A DNA stretch of 64,000 nt. It comes from Ralstonia pickettii DTP0602. GTDB taxonomy: Bacteria > Pseudomonadota > Gammaproteobacteria > Burkholderiales > Burkholderiaceae. Made by a program: the position numbers and the translations under genes. Below, piece by piece: positions 26,840 through 36,155 of this stretch; within the stretch, counting starts at the first letter, position 1; the number at the start of each line of letters is the position of its first letter. Location of the stretch: positions 434,001 to 498,000 of the forward strand of contig CP006667.1 in NCBI GenBank assembly GCA_000471925.1, read 5' to 3'. The notes under the pieces were generated by a model that made no database searches, was not told the DNA's origin, and saw nothing but the letters and a program-made list of their open reading frames with translations.

Positions 26840-27244
26840 TCAAGCCGACGGCAACACCCTCGGCTGGCGCGACTCATCCGTCGCCACATAAGTCAACGTA
26901 GCCTCCGTCACCTTGACGATCTCGTTGCTATGACGCATCCGCTGCGCATACACCTCCACCGCAACCGTGATTGACGTGCGCCCGGTCTTGACGATATCGG
27001 CGTAGAAACTCACCAAGTCCCCAACAAACACCGGGTGCTTGAACAGGAACGAATTGACCGCCACGGTCGCCACGCGTCCTTGGGCGCGCTCCACCGCGGG
27101 GATCGACCCCGCAATATCCACCTGCGCCATGATCCACCCGCCAAACACATCGCCATGCACATTGGCATCGGCAGGCATCGGCACGACACGCAGGGCGGGG
27201 TTCTTGCCGGCAGGCAGGGCAGGGACGGTATGGGGAGCATTCAT
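26840..27244 (-). CDS. Acyl-CoA thioesterase, YciA-like hotdog fold
   Basis: A 134-residue protein from the ATG at 27244 (MNAPHTVPAL); a longer frame is open upstream but unconserved. The hotdog stretch ADANVHGDVFGGWIMAQVD is the YciA/acyl-CoA hydrolase signature, with the catalytic Asp region in GDVFGGW. YciA-type enzymes hydrolyse a broad range of acyl-CoAs. It is convergent with the beta-oxidation cluster and divergent from the Atm1-type exporter gene. Confidence 0.92.
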   Translation of the reverse strand: MNAPHTVPALPAGKNPALRVVPMPADANVHGDVFGGWIMAQVDIAGSIPAVERAQGRVATVAVNSFLFKHPVFVGDLVSFYADIVKTGRTSITVAVEVYAQRMRHSNEIVKVTEATLTYVATDESRQPRVLPSA

Positions 27245-27359
27245 GGCGATGTGCGGGTGAACAGCGGAAGGAGGGAGGCGCGGGCCGGGGCGAAAAACCC
27301 TTCGCCTGCCGCGCAACGCGATCTCTGCGACAATCGCGCATTGGCCCGAATTCTAACGT

Positions 27360-29258
27360 ATGCGCCGCTATTCCACGACCGCCGAGCAGGCCCCCGACCC
27401 CACTTCCGTCAAGCTGTTTCCCGGTCAGCGCGCCCCCCGCAGCGACTGGCAGACGGTGCGCAACCTGCTGCCCTACGTCTGGCACTACAAGTGGCGCGTG
27501 ATGCTGGCGCTGGCGTTCCTGGTGGCCGCCAAGGTGGCCAACCTGGGCGTGCCGGTGCTGATGAAGCGCCTGATCGACAGCATGAACCTGCACGCGGGCG
27601 ATCCGCGCGCGCTGCTGGTGGTGCCGGTGGGGCTGATCGTGGCCTACGGGATGTTGCGGCTGTCGGCGACGCTGTTCACCGAGTTGCGGGAGATCCTCTT
27701 TTCCAAGGTCACGCAGAGCGCCGTGCGCGAGATCGCGCTGCAGGTCTTCCGCCACTTGCACGCGCTGTCGCTGCGCTTCCACCTGGACCGGCAGACCGGC
27801 GGCATGAGCCGCGACATCGAGCGCGGCACGCGCGGGATCCAGTCGCTGATCTCGTATTCGCTGTACAGCATCCTGCCCACGCTGGTGGAGATGGGGCTGG
27901 TGATCGGCTTCTTCATCCTGCATTACGACATCTGGTTCGCGGCGATCACGGGCTGCGCATTGGCAGGCTACATCGTCTTCACCATCGTCGTGACGGAATG
28001 GCGCACGCATTTCCGCCGCAAGATGAACGAGCTGGATTCGCGCGCCAACCAGAAGGCGATCGATTCGCTGCTCAACTTCGAGACCGTCAAGTACTTCGGC
28101 AATGAAGAGTACGAAGCGCAGCGCTACGACGAGAACCTGCGCAAGTACCGCACCGCCGCGATCCGCTCGCAGAACTCGCTGTCGTTCCTCAACTTCGGCC
28201 AGCAGACCATCATCGCGGCCGGGCTGATCCTGATCCTTTGGCGCGCCACCGTGGGCGTGGTCGATGGCAAGCTGACGCTGGGCGACCTGGTGCTGGTCAA
28301 CACGCTGATGATCCAGCTCTATATCCCGCTGAACTTCCTTGGCGTGATCTACCGCGAGATCAAGCAGGCCACCACCGACATGGACCGCATGTTCGTGCTG
28401 CTGGGGACGCACCAGGAGGTGGCCGACACGCCTGGCGCGCAGCCGCTGCAGGTCAACGGTGCGCAGGTGCGTTTCCGCGACGTGCGCTTCAGCTACGAGC
28501 CCGATCGCGTGATCCTGGATGGCGTGGATTTCACTATCGCGGCCGGCACCACCACCGCGGTGGTGGGGCACAGCGGTTCGGGCAAGTCGACGCTGGCGCG
28601 GCTGCTGTTCCGCTTCTACGACGTCAATGATGGCGCCATCGAGATCGATGGCCAGGATATCCGCGCGATCACGCAGGACAGCCTGCGCCGGGCCATCGGC
28701 ATCGTGCCGCAGGACACGGTGCTGTTCAACGACAGCATCTTCTACAACATCGCCTACGGCCGGCCCGAGGCCAACCGCGACGAGGTCATTGCCGCCGCGA
28801 GTGCCGCGCAGATCGACAGCTTTATCCGCGAGCTACCGCAGGGCTACGACACGCCGGTGGGCGAGCGCGGCCTGAAGCTGTCCGGCGGCGAGAAGCAGCG
28901 CGTGGCGATCGCGCGCACGCTGCTGAAGAACCCGCCGGTGCTGGTGTTCGACGAGGCCACCTCGGCGCTGGACTCGCGCACCGAGCAGGCGATCCAGGCC
29001 GAGCTGATGCGGCTGGCGCAGAACCGTACCACGCTGCTGATCGCACACCGGCTTTCCACCGTGGTCCACGCCGACCAGATCCTGGTGATGGACCGCGGCC
29101 GCATCGTCGAGCGCGGCACGCATGCCGAGTTGATGCGCGCGCGCGGCCGCTACGCCGAGATGTGGGACATCCAGGCGCGCGCCGCGGCGCAGGGCGGCGA
29201 GGCCGTCGGCGCGGATGCGCTCGCGGTCGACGTGGGCGACGCGACGCAGGACGCCTGA
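27360..29258 (+). CDS. ABC transporter of the Atm1/HMT1 (ABCB7/ABCB6) type
   Basis: A 632-residue fused permease/ATPase. Residues about 45-330 form a six-helix ABC type I membrane domain (with SRDIERGTRGIQSLISYSLY-like loop of the Atm1 group), followed by the ATPase: Walker A GHSGSGKST near 403, Q-loop IVPQDTVLFNDSI, signature LSGGEKQRVAIARTLL, Walker B VLVFDEATSALD, H-loop LIAHRLSTV. Bacterial Atm1 exports glutathione-linked metals or sulfur species and protects against heavy metals. It stands alone; the divergent thioesterase ends 116 bases upstream. Confidence 0.92.
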   Translation: MRRYSTTAEQAPDPTSVKLFPGQRAPRSDWQTVRNLLPYVWHYKWRVMLALAFLVAAKVANLGVPVLMKRLIDSMNLHAGDPRALLVVPVGLIVAYGMLRLSATLFTELREILFSKVTQSAVREIALQVFRHLHALSLRFHLDRQTGGMSRDIERGTRGIQSLISYSLYSILPTLVEMGLVIGFFILHYDIWFAAITGCALAGYIVFTIVVTEWRTHFRRKMNELDSRANQKAIDSLLNFETVKYFGNEEYEAQRYDENLRKYRTAAIRSQNSLSFLNFGQQTIIAAGLILILWRATVGVVDGKLTLGDLVLVNTLMIQLYIPLNFLGVIYREIKQATTDMDRMFVLLGTHQEVADTPGAQPLQVNGAQVRFRDVRFSYEPDRVILDGVDFTIAAGTTTAVVGHSGSGKSTLARLLFRFYDVNDGAIEIDGQDIRAITQDSLRRAIGIVPQDTVLFNDSIFYNIAYGRPEANRDEVIAAASAAQIDSFIRELPQGYDTPVGERGLKLSGGEKQRVAIARTLLKNPPVLVFDEATSALDSRTEQAIQAELMRLAQNRTTLLIAHRLSTVVHADQILVMDRGRIVERGTHAELMRARGRYAEMWDIQARAAAQGGEAVGADALAVDVGDATQDA

Positions 29259-29329
29259 GGGCATGGCCAGCCGTGCCGGCCGCGCCTGACAACGCGGCCA
29301 GGCAGGTGACGCACCCCCCGGCGCCGGTG

Positions 29330-29335
29330 GATAAT
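29330..29335 (+). promoter_or_regulatory. Candidate -10 (GATAAT) immediately before the LysR gene
   Basis: GATAAT ends seven bases before the ATG at 29343, so initiation would fall on or beside the start codon, as in a leaderless mRNA. No clear Shine-Dalgarno sequence lies between. The -35 match is weak. Confidence 0.35.
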
Positions 29336-29342
29336 CCGCGTC

Positions 29343-30320
29343 ATGGAAATCAAATGGCTTGAAGACTTCGTCAGCCTGGCCGAGACGCACAGCTTCTCGC
29401 GCTCGGCCGAACTGCGCCACGTCACGCAGCCGGCGTTCTCGCGCCGGATCCAGTCGCTGGAGGCGTGGGTCGGCACCGAGCTGATCGATCGCTCGAGCTA
29501 TCCCACCAGCCTGACGGCGGCCGGCAAGGTGTTCTACGAACAGGCGCTGGCGATGCTGGCGCAGGTCAGCGAGACCCGCGCGCTGATGCGCGGCCAGCGC
29601 TCGGCCAATGCGCAGGTGCTGGAATTCGCGGTGCCGCATACGCTGTCGCTGACCTTCTTCCCCGAATGGCTCAAGGCGCTGGAGCGCAAGATCGGCACGC
29701 TGCCGTGCCGGCTGCGCGCGCTCAACGTCCATGACGCGGTGCTGATGCTGGTGGAGGGCGGTTGCGACCTGGTGATGGTCTACCACCACGCGCGCCAGGC
29801 GATCCAGCTCGACCCGGCCCGCTACGACATGCTGGTGCTGGGTACCGAGCGGCTGTCGCCGTACAGCGTGCCGGACGCCGCCGGCAAGCCGCTGTTCCGG
29901 CTGCCGGGCACCGACAAGAAGCCGGTGCCGTTTCTCAGCTACACCCCCAACGCCTTCCTCGGCCGCATGGTCGAGCTGCTGCTGGCGGACACCTCGGAAG
30001 CGCTCAAGCTCGACAAATGCTACGAGACCGATATGGCCGAGGCGCTCAAGGTGATGGCGCTGGCCGGCCACGGCATGGCCTTCCTGCCTGAAAGCGCGGT
30101 GCGCGAGGACGTCGCCGCCGGCCGGCTGGTGCGGGCCGAGTCGGCGCGTGGGCTGCCGCTGTCGATCGACATGGAGATCCGGCTGTACCGGGAGCAGCCG
30201 GGCGAGAACGGCGGCGAGCGGCGCGGCGCCGGGGCACGGCGCAAGCGCCAGCTGGTCGACCAGGTGTGGTCGACCCTGTCGGCGGGCCAGATCACCCCGG
30301 GGGGCATTTCCCAAGGATGA
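29343..30320 (+). CDS. LysR family transcriptional regulator (HypT/YjiE-like)
   Basis: A 325-residue LysR protein. The winged helix-turn-helix is residues 1-60 (MEIKWLEDFVSLAETHSFSR, then AELRHVTQPAFSRRIQSLE). The effector domain contains PHTLSLTFFPEWL and GHGMAFLPESAVREDVAAG, which recall E. coli YjiE/HypT, the hypochlorite-responsive regulator; residue-level proof is lacking. It lies 103 bases upstream of gdhA in the same direction, so regulation of gdhA or nitrogen metabolism is an alternative. Confidence 0.88.
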   Translation: MEIKWLEDFVSLAETHSFSRSAELRHVTQPAFSRRIQSLEAWVGTELIDRSSYPTSLTAAGKVFYEQALAMLAQVSETRALMRGQRSANAQVLEFAVPHTLSLTFFPEWLKALERKIGTLPCRLRALNVHDAVLMLVEGGCDLVMVYHHARQAIQLDPARYDMLVLGTERLSPYSVPDAAGKPLFRLPGTDKKPVPFLSYTPNAFLGRMVELLLADTSEALKLDKCYETDMAEALKVMALAGHGMAFLPESAVREDVAAGRLVRAESARGLPLSIDMEIRLYREQPGENGGERRGAGARRKRQLVDQVWSTLSAGQITPGGISQG

Positions 30321-30423
30321 CAAGGTTATGCAGGTTTTGCATGACCGGATGAGCAAACGGCATTGGATTCGGGCCCGGCGCCAAGCCTAAGCTTGCGGGC
30401 ATTCTCCACACCGGAACCAACTG

Positions 30424-31731
30424 ATGTCTTCCGCTGCACCGACCAATCCCGCTATCGCCAAGCACGCACTCCCGTCTTACCTCAATGCCGACAATCTCGG
30501 CCCCTGGGGCATCTACCTGCAACAGGTCGACCGCGTCACGCCTTACCTGGGCTCGCTGGCACGCTGGGTGGAAACCCTGAAGCGCCCCAAGCGGGCGATG
30601 GTCGTCGACGTACCCATCGAGCTGGATAACGGCACCATCGCCCACTACGAGGGCTACCGCGTGCAGCACAACCTGTCGCGCGGCCCGGGCAAGGGCGGCG
30701 TGCGCTTCCACCAGGACGTGACCCTGTCCGAGGTGATGGCGCTGTCGGCCTGGATGTCGGTGAAGAACGCCGCGGTCAACGTGCCCTACGGTGGTGCCAA
30801 GGGCGGCATCCGCGTCGACCCGCGCACGCTGTCGCACGCCGAACTGGAACGCCTGACCCGCCGCTATACCAGCGAAATCAACATCATCATCGGGCCGAGC
30901 AAGGACATCCCGGCGCCGGACGTGAACACCAACGCCCAGGTCATGGCCTGGATGATGGACACGTACTCGATGAACTCCGGCAGCACGGCCACCGGCGTGG
31001 TGACCGGCAAGCCGATCTCGCTGGGCGGTTCGCTGGGCCGTCACGAAGCCACGGGCCGCGGCGTGTTCGTGGTCGGCTCGGAAGCCGCGCGCAACCTGGG
31101 CCTGGAGATCAAGGGCGCAAGCGTGGCGGTGCAGGGCTTCGGCAATGTGGGCGCCGTGGCCGCCAAGCTGTTCCATGAGGCCGGCGCCAAGGTGGTGGCG
31201 GTGCAGGACCACCGCACCACGCTGTTCGACCCGGCCGGCCTGGACGTGCCGGCGCTGATGGAATACACCTCGCACAGCGGCACCATCGAAGGCTTCCGCG
31301 GCGAAGTCCTGCGCACCGAGCAGTTCTGGGAAGTCGACTGCGACATCCTGATCCCGGCCGCGCTGGAAGGCCAGATCACGGCCAAGAACGCGCCGCTGAT
31401 CAAGGCCCGCCTGGTGATCGAGGGCGCCAACGGCCCGACCACCCCGGAAGCGGACGACATCCTGCGCGAGCGCAATATCCTGGTGGCGCCGGACGTGATC
31501 GCCAACGCCGGCGGCGTGACCGTGTCCTACTTCGAGTGGGTGCAGGATTTCTCCTCCTTCTTCTGGACCGAGGAAGAAATCAACCAGCGCCTGGTACGGA
31601 TCATGCAAGAGGCCTTCCGGGCAATCTGGCAAGTGGCACAGGACAACAAGGTGACGCTGCGCACGGCGGCGTTTATCGTGGCCTGTACGCGGATCCTGCA
31701 GGCGCGCGAGATGCGCGGCCTGTATCCCTGA
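30424..31731 (+). CDS. gdhA: Glutamate dehydrogenase (Glu/Leu/Phe/Val dehydrogenase family)
   Basis: A 435-residue enzyme interconverting glutamate and 2-oxoglutarate plus ammonia. Visible blocks: substrate-binding [14 protein letters not shown] (about 86-99), catalytic Lys in [14 protein letters not shown] (about 121-134), [17 protein letters not shown] and the NAD(P) loop [14 protein letters not shown] (about 235-248). The length and motifs fit the hexameric GDH of the RocG/GudB/archaeal type rather than the 450-residue NADP biosynthetic type of E. coli, so a catabolic role is likely. The glutamate ABC importer genes follow, after a strong palindrome. Confidence 0.95.
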   Translation: MSSAAPTNPAIAKHALPSYLNADNLGPWGIYLQQVDRVTPYLGSLARWVETLKRPKRAMVVDVPIELDNGTIAHYEGYRVQHNLSRGPGKGGVRFHQDVTLSEVMALSAWMSVKNAAVNVPYGGAKGGIRVDPRTLSHAELERLTRRYTSEINIIIGPSKDIPAPDVNTNAQVMAWMMDTYSMNSGSTATGVVTGKPISLGGSLGRHEATGRGVFVVGSEAARNLGLEIKGASVAVQGFGNVGAVAAKLFHEAGAKVVAVQDHRTTLFDPAGLDVPALMEYTSHSGTIEGFRGEVLRTEQFWEVDCDILIPAALEGQITAKNAPLIKARLVIEGANGPTTPEADDILRERNILVAPDVIANAGGVTVSYFEWVQDFSSFFWTEEEINQRLVRIMQEAFRAIWQVAQDNKVTLRTAAFIVACTRILQAREMRGLYP

Positions 31732-31823
31732 TAGCGGGATCGGGTCGAACCGGGATGCGATGCGGAGCACTGGCATGGTGCGTTGCAGCAATCCTCCCGG
31801 GTCGCCAGGAACATGACCGCCAG

Positions 31824-31855
31824 ACGCGGCCTCCGGCATATGCCGGAGGCCGCGT
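31824..31855. terminator. 32-base perfect palindrome after gdhA
   Basis: Each arm is 16 bases (ACGCGGCCTCCGGCAT and its complement), 92 bases after the gdhA stop. The RNA would form a very stable stem, but it is followed by TGTCGTAT, not a T-run. It may be a weak or Rho-assisted terminator or an mRNA 3' stabiliser. Confidence 0.55.
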
Positions 31856-31909
31856 TGTCGTATCCGGAAGCCGTGCACAGCTATTGCCCTGAATCGGGGT
31901 TCTAGGAGA

Positions 31910-31977
31910 AAACCCAGTTGTATTGCGGCGGATGCTGCGCAATACTGTTTCATCAGTGGGGGTTTTGTCTCTAGAAT
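31910..31977 (+). promoter_or_regulatory. Inverted repeats and promoter upstream of gltI
   Basis: An inner inverted repeat GTATTGCG-N10-CGCAATAC (31920-31945) is nested in an outer one, AAAACCC (about 31910-31916) and GGGTTTT (about 31959-31965). A promoter candidate follows: TTTCAT (31948-31953), 18 bases, TAGAAT (31972-31977). The inner repeat sits just upstream of the -35, where an activator would bind; as RNA from an upstream start the nested arms could also form alternative hairpins. The regulator is not identified. Confidence 0.45.
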
Positions 31978-32008
31978 CCCGCTTTCTCTTCATGGTCAAG
32001 GAGATGTT

Positions 32009-32908
32009 ATGAATTTTGCCAAGTTGGCTGCCCTGATGATTGCCGGGGGTGTGATGTGCGGGACGGCACAGGCAGCTGAACAACTGACGGGCACGCTCAA
32101 GAAAATCAAGGACACCGGCGTGATCACGCTGGGCGTGCGCGAGTCGTCGATCCCGTTCAACTACAACCTGGGCGGCGTGCGCCAGGTCGGCTATTCCTAC
32201 GATATCAACACGAAGATCGTGGAAGCCGTCAAGGAACAGCTGAAGGTGCCGAACCTGCAGGTGAAGGAAATCCCGATCACTTGGCAGAACCGCATCACGC
32301 TGCTGCAGAACGGCACCATCGACATGGAGTGCGGTTCGACCACGAACAACGTCGAGCGCCAGAAGCAGGTCGCCTTCACCAACTCCATCTTCATCATCGG
32401 CACGCGCATCATGGTGAAGAAGGACGGCGGCATCAAGGACTGGGCCGACCTGAAGGGCAAGAACGTCGTCACCACCGCCGGCACCACGTCGGAGCGCCTG
32501 CTGCGCAAGATGAACGACGACCAGAAGCTGGGCGTGAACATCATCAGCACCAAGGACCACGGCCAGTCGTTCCTGACGCTGGAATCGGGCCGCGCGGTCG
32601 CGTTCATGATGGACGACGCGCTGCTGTACGGCGAGCGCGCCAAGGCCAAGAACCCGGCCGACTGGATCGTGGTGGGCAAGCCCCAGTCGCGCGAGTCCTA
32701 TGGCTGCATGATCCGCAAGGATGATCCGCAGTTCAAGAAGCTGTCCGACACCGTGATCGCCGGCATGATGAAGGACGGCTCGATCAACACGCTGTACACC
32801 AAGTGGTTCATGCAACCGGTGCCGCCGAAGGGCCTCAACCTGGACTTCCCGCTGTCCGAAGACATGAAGGCGCTGTTCAAGACGCCGAACGACAAGGCGC
32901 TGGACTGA
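32009..32908 (+). CDS. gltI: Glutamate/aspartate ABC transporter, periplasmic binding protein
   Basis: A 299-residue periplasmic protein. Residues 1-23 are a signal peptide (LAALMIAGGVMCGTAQA, cleavage after AQA). The mature part is a type II binding protein: TGVITLGVRESSIPFNYN, then VGYSYDINTKIVEAVKEQL and IDMECGSTTNN, which match E. coli GltI. It captures glutamate and aspartate. Start at ATG 32009 after AAGGAGA. The permease and ATPase genes follow, and gdhA lies just upstream, which fits glutamate uptake coupled to its oxidation. Confidence 0.93.
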   Translation: MNFAKLAALMIAGGVMCGTAQAAEQLTGTLKKIKDTGVITLGVRESSIPFNYNLGGVRQVGYSYDINTKIVEAVKEQLKVPNLQVKEIPITWQNRITLLQNGTIDMECGSTTNNVERQKQVAFTNSIFIIGTRIMVKKDGGIKDWADLKGKNVVTTAGTTSERLLRKMNDDQKLGVNIISTKDHGQSFLTLESGRAVAFMMDDALLYGERAKAKNPADWIVVGKPQSRESYGCMIRKDDPQFKKLSDTVIAGMMKDGSINTLYTKWFMQPVPPKGLNLDFPLSEDMKALFKTPNDKALD

Positions 32909-32971
32909 CCTGACGGTGACAGCAGTGCGAAACGGAAGGCATGTCCTTCCGTTTCTTTTTGAGGACGCAAC

Positions 32972-33700
32972 ATGAACTACATCTGGCATTGGGAAGTATT
33001 CCTCGAACAGGCCGCCCAGAACGAGACCTACCTGGACTGGATGATTTCCGGGCTGAAGGTGACGCTCGCGCTGGGGCTCTCGTCCTGGGTCATTGCCCTG
33101 GTCATCGGCTCGGTGCTCGGCGTTTTGCGCACCGTGCCCAACAAGTGGCTGGCGGGCATCGCCGCCACCTATGTGGAAATCTTCCGCAACATCCCGCTGC
33201 TGGTGCAGCTGTTCATCTGGTATTTCGTCATGCCCGAGCTGCTGCCCGGCGGCGAGGCGATCAAGCAGATGAACCCCTTCGCCCAGCAGTTCATCGCGGC
33301 AATGCTGTGCCTGGGCACCTTTACCGCGGCGCGGGTCTGCGAGCAGGTGCGCTCGGGCATCAACTCGCTGGCGCGCGGGCAAAAGAACGCAGGCCTGGCG
33401 ATGGGCTTCACGCTGCCGCAGACGTACCGGCACGTGCTGCTGCCGATGGCCTTCCGCGTGATCGTGCCGCCGCTGACTTCCGAGTTCCTGAATATCTTCA
33501 AGAACTCGGCAGTGGCGTCGACCATCGGCCTGCTGGAGCTGGCGGCGCAGGGCCGGCAGCTGGTGGACTACACCGCGCGCCCATATGAATCGTTCATCGC
33601 GGTGACGCTGATGTACGCGCTGATCAACGTGACGGTGATGCTGATCATGCGCTGGGTCGAGGCCCGCACCCGCGTGCCCGGCTTTATCGGCGGCAAGTAA
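32972..33700 (+). CDS. gltJ: Glutamate/aspartate ABC transporter permease GltJ
   Basis: A 242-residue inner-membrane permease of the HisM/GltJ family with about five transmembrane helices. The start MNYIWHWEVFLE is typical of GltJ. The EAA-loop region that contacts the ATPase reads NAGLAMGFTLPQTYRHVLLP (about 137-156). It follows gltI after 63 bases containing a GC/T-rich run (AACGGAAGGC ... CCGTTTCTTTTTG) that forms a small hairpin with a T-tract and could lower expression of the membrane genes relative to gltI. Confidence 0.93.
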   Translation: MNYIWHWEVFLEQAAQNETYLDWMISGLKVTLALGLSSWVIALVIGSVLGVLRTVPNKWLAGIAATYVEIFRNIPLLVQLFIWYFVMPELLPGGEAIKQMNPFAQQFIAAMLCLGTFTAARVCEQVRSGINSLARGQKNAGLAMGFTLPQTYRHVLLPMAFRVIVPPLTSEFLNIFKNSAVASTIGLLELAAQGRQLVDYTARPYESFIAVTLMYALINVTVMLIMRWVEARTRVPGFIGGK

Positions 33701-33709
33701 GGGGGCGCC

Positions 33710-34393
33710 ATGGCTTATTCATTCGATTTCACCTCCATCAACGTCAATACGCTCGAGGTGCTGGGCGAGGGCATGATGGTCTCGCTCAAGATCACCGTTA
33801 CCGCGGTGGTGGTCGGGATCATCTGGGGCACCATCCTGGCGATGATGCGGCTGTCGTCGTTCAGGCTGCTGAACTGGTTTGCGCAGGGCTATGTGACCAT
33901 CTTCCGCTCCATCCCGCTGGTGATGGTGCTGCTGTGGTTCTTCCTGATCATTCCGCAGGTGCTGCAGAACCTCTTCAACCTGTCGCCGGCCACTGACCTG
34001 CGTATGACCTCCGCGCTGGTGGCGTTCGCGCTGTTCGAGGCGGCGTACTACTCCGAGATTATCCGGGCGGGTATCCAGAGCGTGTCGCGCGGGCAGATGT
34101 TCGCCGCGCAGGCGCTGGGCATGACCTATGGACAGTCGATGCGGCTGGTGATCCTGCCGCAGGCGTTCCGCAACATGGTGCCGCTGCTGCTGACCCAGGG
34201 CATCATCCTGTTCCAGGATACGTCGCTGGTCTATGTCAGCGCGCTGGCCGACTTCTTTGGCCAGGCCTATGGCATCGGCGAGCGTGATGGCCGTATCGTC
34301 GAGTTGCTGCTGTTTGCCGGCCTGGTGTACTTCCTTATCTGCTTCTCCGCTTCGCTGCTGGTCAAGCGTTACCAGAAAAAGGTGGCTGTATGA
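33710..34393 (+). CDS. gltK: Glutamate/aspartate ABC transporter permease GltK
   Basis: A 227-residue permease, the partner of GltJ in the membrane heterodimer. About five hydrophobic helices are seen; the EAA loop is [20 protein letters not shown] (about 135-154). It starts nine bases after gltJ and its stop overlaps the gltL start by four bases (ATGA), so gltK and gltL are translationally coupled. Confidence 0.93.
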   Translation: MAYSFDFTSINVNTLEVLGEGMMVSLKITVTAVVVGIIWGTILAMMRLSSFRLLNWFAQGYVTIFRSIPLVMVLLWFFLIIPQVLQNLFNLSPATDLRMTSALVAFALFEAAYYSEIIRAGIQSVSRGQMFAAQALGMTYGQSMRLVILPQAFRNMVPLLLTQGIILFQDTSLVYVSALADFFGQAYGIGERDGRIVELLLFAGLVYFLICFSASLLVKRYQKKVAV

Positions 34394-35124
34394 TCGAAAT
34401 CAACAATGTCTCCAAGTGGTATGGCGCCTTCCAGGTGCTGACCGACTGCACCACCAAGGTTGCCAAGGGCGAAGTGGTGGTGGTGTGCGGCCCGTCCGGT
34501 TCGGGCAAGTCCACGCTGATCAAGACCGTCAATGCGCTCGAGCCGTTCCAGAAGGGCGACATCCTGGTCGACGGCACCTCGGTGGGCAATCCCAAGACCA
34601 ACCTGCCCAAGCTGCGATCGCGCGTGGGCATGGTGTTCCAGAACTTCGAGCTGTTCCCGCACCTGTCGATCACCGAGAACCTGACCATCGCGCAGATGAA
34701 GGTGCTCGGCCGCTCCAAGGAAGAGGCCACCGCCAAGGGCCTGAAGTACCTGGAGCGCGTGGGCCTGAAGGACCAGGCGGCGAAGTATCCCGGCCAGTTG
34801 TCCGGCGGCCAGCAGCAGCGCGTGGCAATTGCGCGCGCGCTGTCAATGGACCCGATCTGCATGCTGTTCGACGAGCCGACCTCGGCGCTGGATCCCGAGA
34901 TGGTCAACGAAGTGCTGGACGTGATGGTGCAGCTGGCGCACGAAGGCATGACCATGATGTGCGTGACCCACGAAATGGGCTTCGCGCGCAAGGTGGCCAA
35001 CCGCGTGATCTTCATGGACCAGGGCAAGATCGTCGAAGACGCCGACAAGGAAGAGTTCTTCGGCAATATCGACGCGCGCTCCGAGCGCGCGCGGCAGTTC
35101 CTGTCGAAGATCCTGCATCACTGA
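34390..35124 (+). CDS. gltL: Glutamate/aspartate ABC transporter ATP-binding protein GltL
   Basis: A 244-residue ATPase of the polar amino acid uptake family. Walker [10 protein letters not shown] at about 35-43, Q-loop [15 protein letters not shown], signature [15 protein letters not shown], Walker [14 protein letters not shown] and H-loop CVTHEMGFA are all present. It energises the GltJK permease. A terminator follows the stop. Confidence 0.95.
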   Translation: MIEINNVSKWYGAFQVLTDCTTKVAKGEVVVVCGPSGSGKSTLIKTVNALEPFQKGDILVDGTSVGNPKTNLPKLRSRVGMVFQNFELFPHLSITENLTIAQMKVLGRSKEEATAKGLKYLERVGLKDQAAKYPGQLSGGQQQRVAIARALSMDPICMLFDEPTSALDPEMVNEVLDVMVQLAHEGMTMMCVTHEMGFARKVANRVIFMDQGKIVEDADKEEFFGNIDARSERARQFLSKILHH

Positions 35125-35141
35125 CCGGCCTGGCCTTGCAA

Positions 35142-35172
35142 GCAAAAGGGACGCCTCGGCGTCCCTTTTTGC
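35142..35172 (+). terminator. Rho-independent terminator of the gltIJKL genes
   Basis: Stem GCAAAAGGGACGC / GCGTCCCTTTTTGC with CTCG loop and T-run, 17 bases after gltL. Its A-rich left arm means it can also serve the convergent amidotransferase gene. Confidence 0.92.
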
Positions 35173-35190
35173 ATGATCTGACCAGCGCCC

Positions 35191-36021
35191 TCACGTGCAG
35201 GCCGTATTGGCCGCATTCTTCGCCTGCACCTCCGGCGGAATCGGCACCGTCAGCGTCATGGTCGGCCGGCCGTCCTCGAACATGATCAGCTCGCCCGGTG
35301 CGAAGCGGGTCCAGGTCTCGTTGTCGGTCAGCGGCTGGGTGGCGATCACCGCCACGCGGTCGTCCGGCGTGGTGACCTGGGCGAAGTCGATGGACAGGTC
35401 GGCGTCGATCAAATGCGCGGTCGAGAACGGCCACTGCCGCACGATGTAGTACAGGTGCGTGGAGCAGTGCGCGAACTGGGCCTGGCCGTTGCACAGCAGG
35501 TAGTTGAACACGCCGTGCAGCGTGATCTCGCGCGTGATGTCGGCCAGCGCGTGGCACAACTCGTTCAGCGGCGGCTGTGAGCCGGGGAAGCGCTTGCGCA
35601 GGCCCTGCATCAGCGTGCAGAAGGCGAGTTCGCTGTCGGTATCGCCCACCGGCTGGTAGACGCCGGACAGGAACGGGGAGAAACCTTTCAGGTCGCCGTT
35701 ATGGGCGAAGATCCAGTGCCGGCCCCACAGCTCGCGCATGAAAGGGTGGCAGTTCTCCAGCAGCACGGTGCCCTGCGTGGCCTTGCGGATATGCGAGATG
35801 ACGTTCTTGGACTTGATCGGGTAGCGCTTGATCAGGTCCGCCACCGGCGAGGTGCCGGCGGACTGGTTGTCGATAAACAGGCGGCAGGCCTTGTCTTCGA
35901 AGAACGCCACGCCGAAGCCGTCGGCGTGGTGGTCGGTCAGACCACCGCGGGCGGCGAAGCCGGTGAAGGAGAACGTCACGTCGGTTGGCGTGGCGCAGTT
36001 CATGCCTAGCAACTGGCACAT
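35191..36021 (-). CDS. Class II glutamine amidotransferase (YafJ-like)
   Basis: A 276-residue Ntn-type amidotransferase. The N-terminal nucleophile is Cys2 in MCQLLGMNCATP, which must be exposed by Met removal. Other class II signatures: GGLTDHHADGFGVAFF (about 30-45), HIRKATQG (about 76-83), HNGDLKGF (about 106-113) and DTDSELAF. It has only the glutaminase domain, so the ammonia acceptor, if any, is a separate protein; E. coli YafJ is likewise unassigned. It is convergent with gltL and divergent from the tartrate dehydrogenase gene. Confidence 0.92.
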   Translation of the reverse strand: MCQLLGMNCATPTDVTFSFTGFAARGGLTDHHADGFGVAFFEDKACRLFIDNQSAGTSPVADLIKRYPIKSKNVISHIRKATQGTVLLENCHPFMRELWGRHWIFAHNGDLKGFSPFLSGVYQPVGDTDSELAFCTLMQGLRKRFPGSQPPLNELCHALADITREITLHGVFNYLLCNGQAQFAHCSTHLYYIVRQWPFSTAHLIDADLSIDFAQVTTPDDRVAVIATQPLTDNETWTRFAPGELIMFEDGRPTMTLTVPIPPEVQAKNAANTACT

Positions 36022-36155
36022 AGCGGGGCACCGGTCGGCAGCAGGCTGCCGCTTTGCAATAGAATGCAGACATTATCCCGCGCGTTCGGGCCGCTGCCAA
36101 GCGCGCTCCAGGCCGCGCGCGCCACGGCCATCTGCTCGTACCTCCCCAAAGAACT

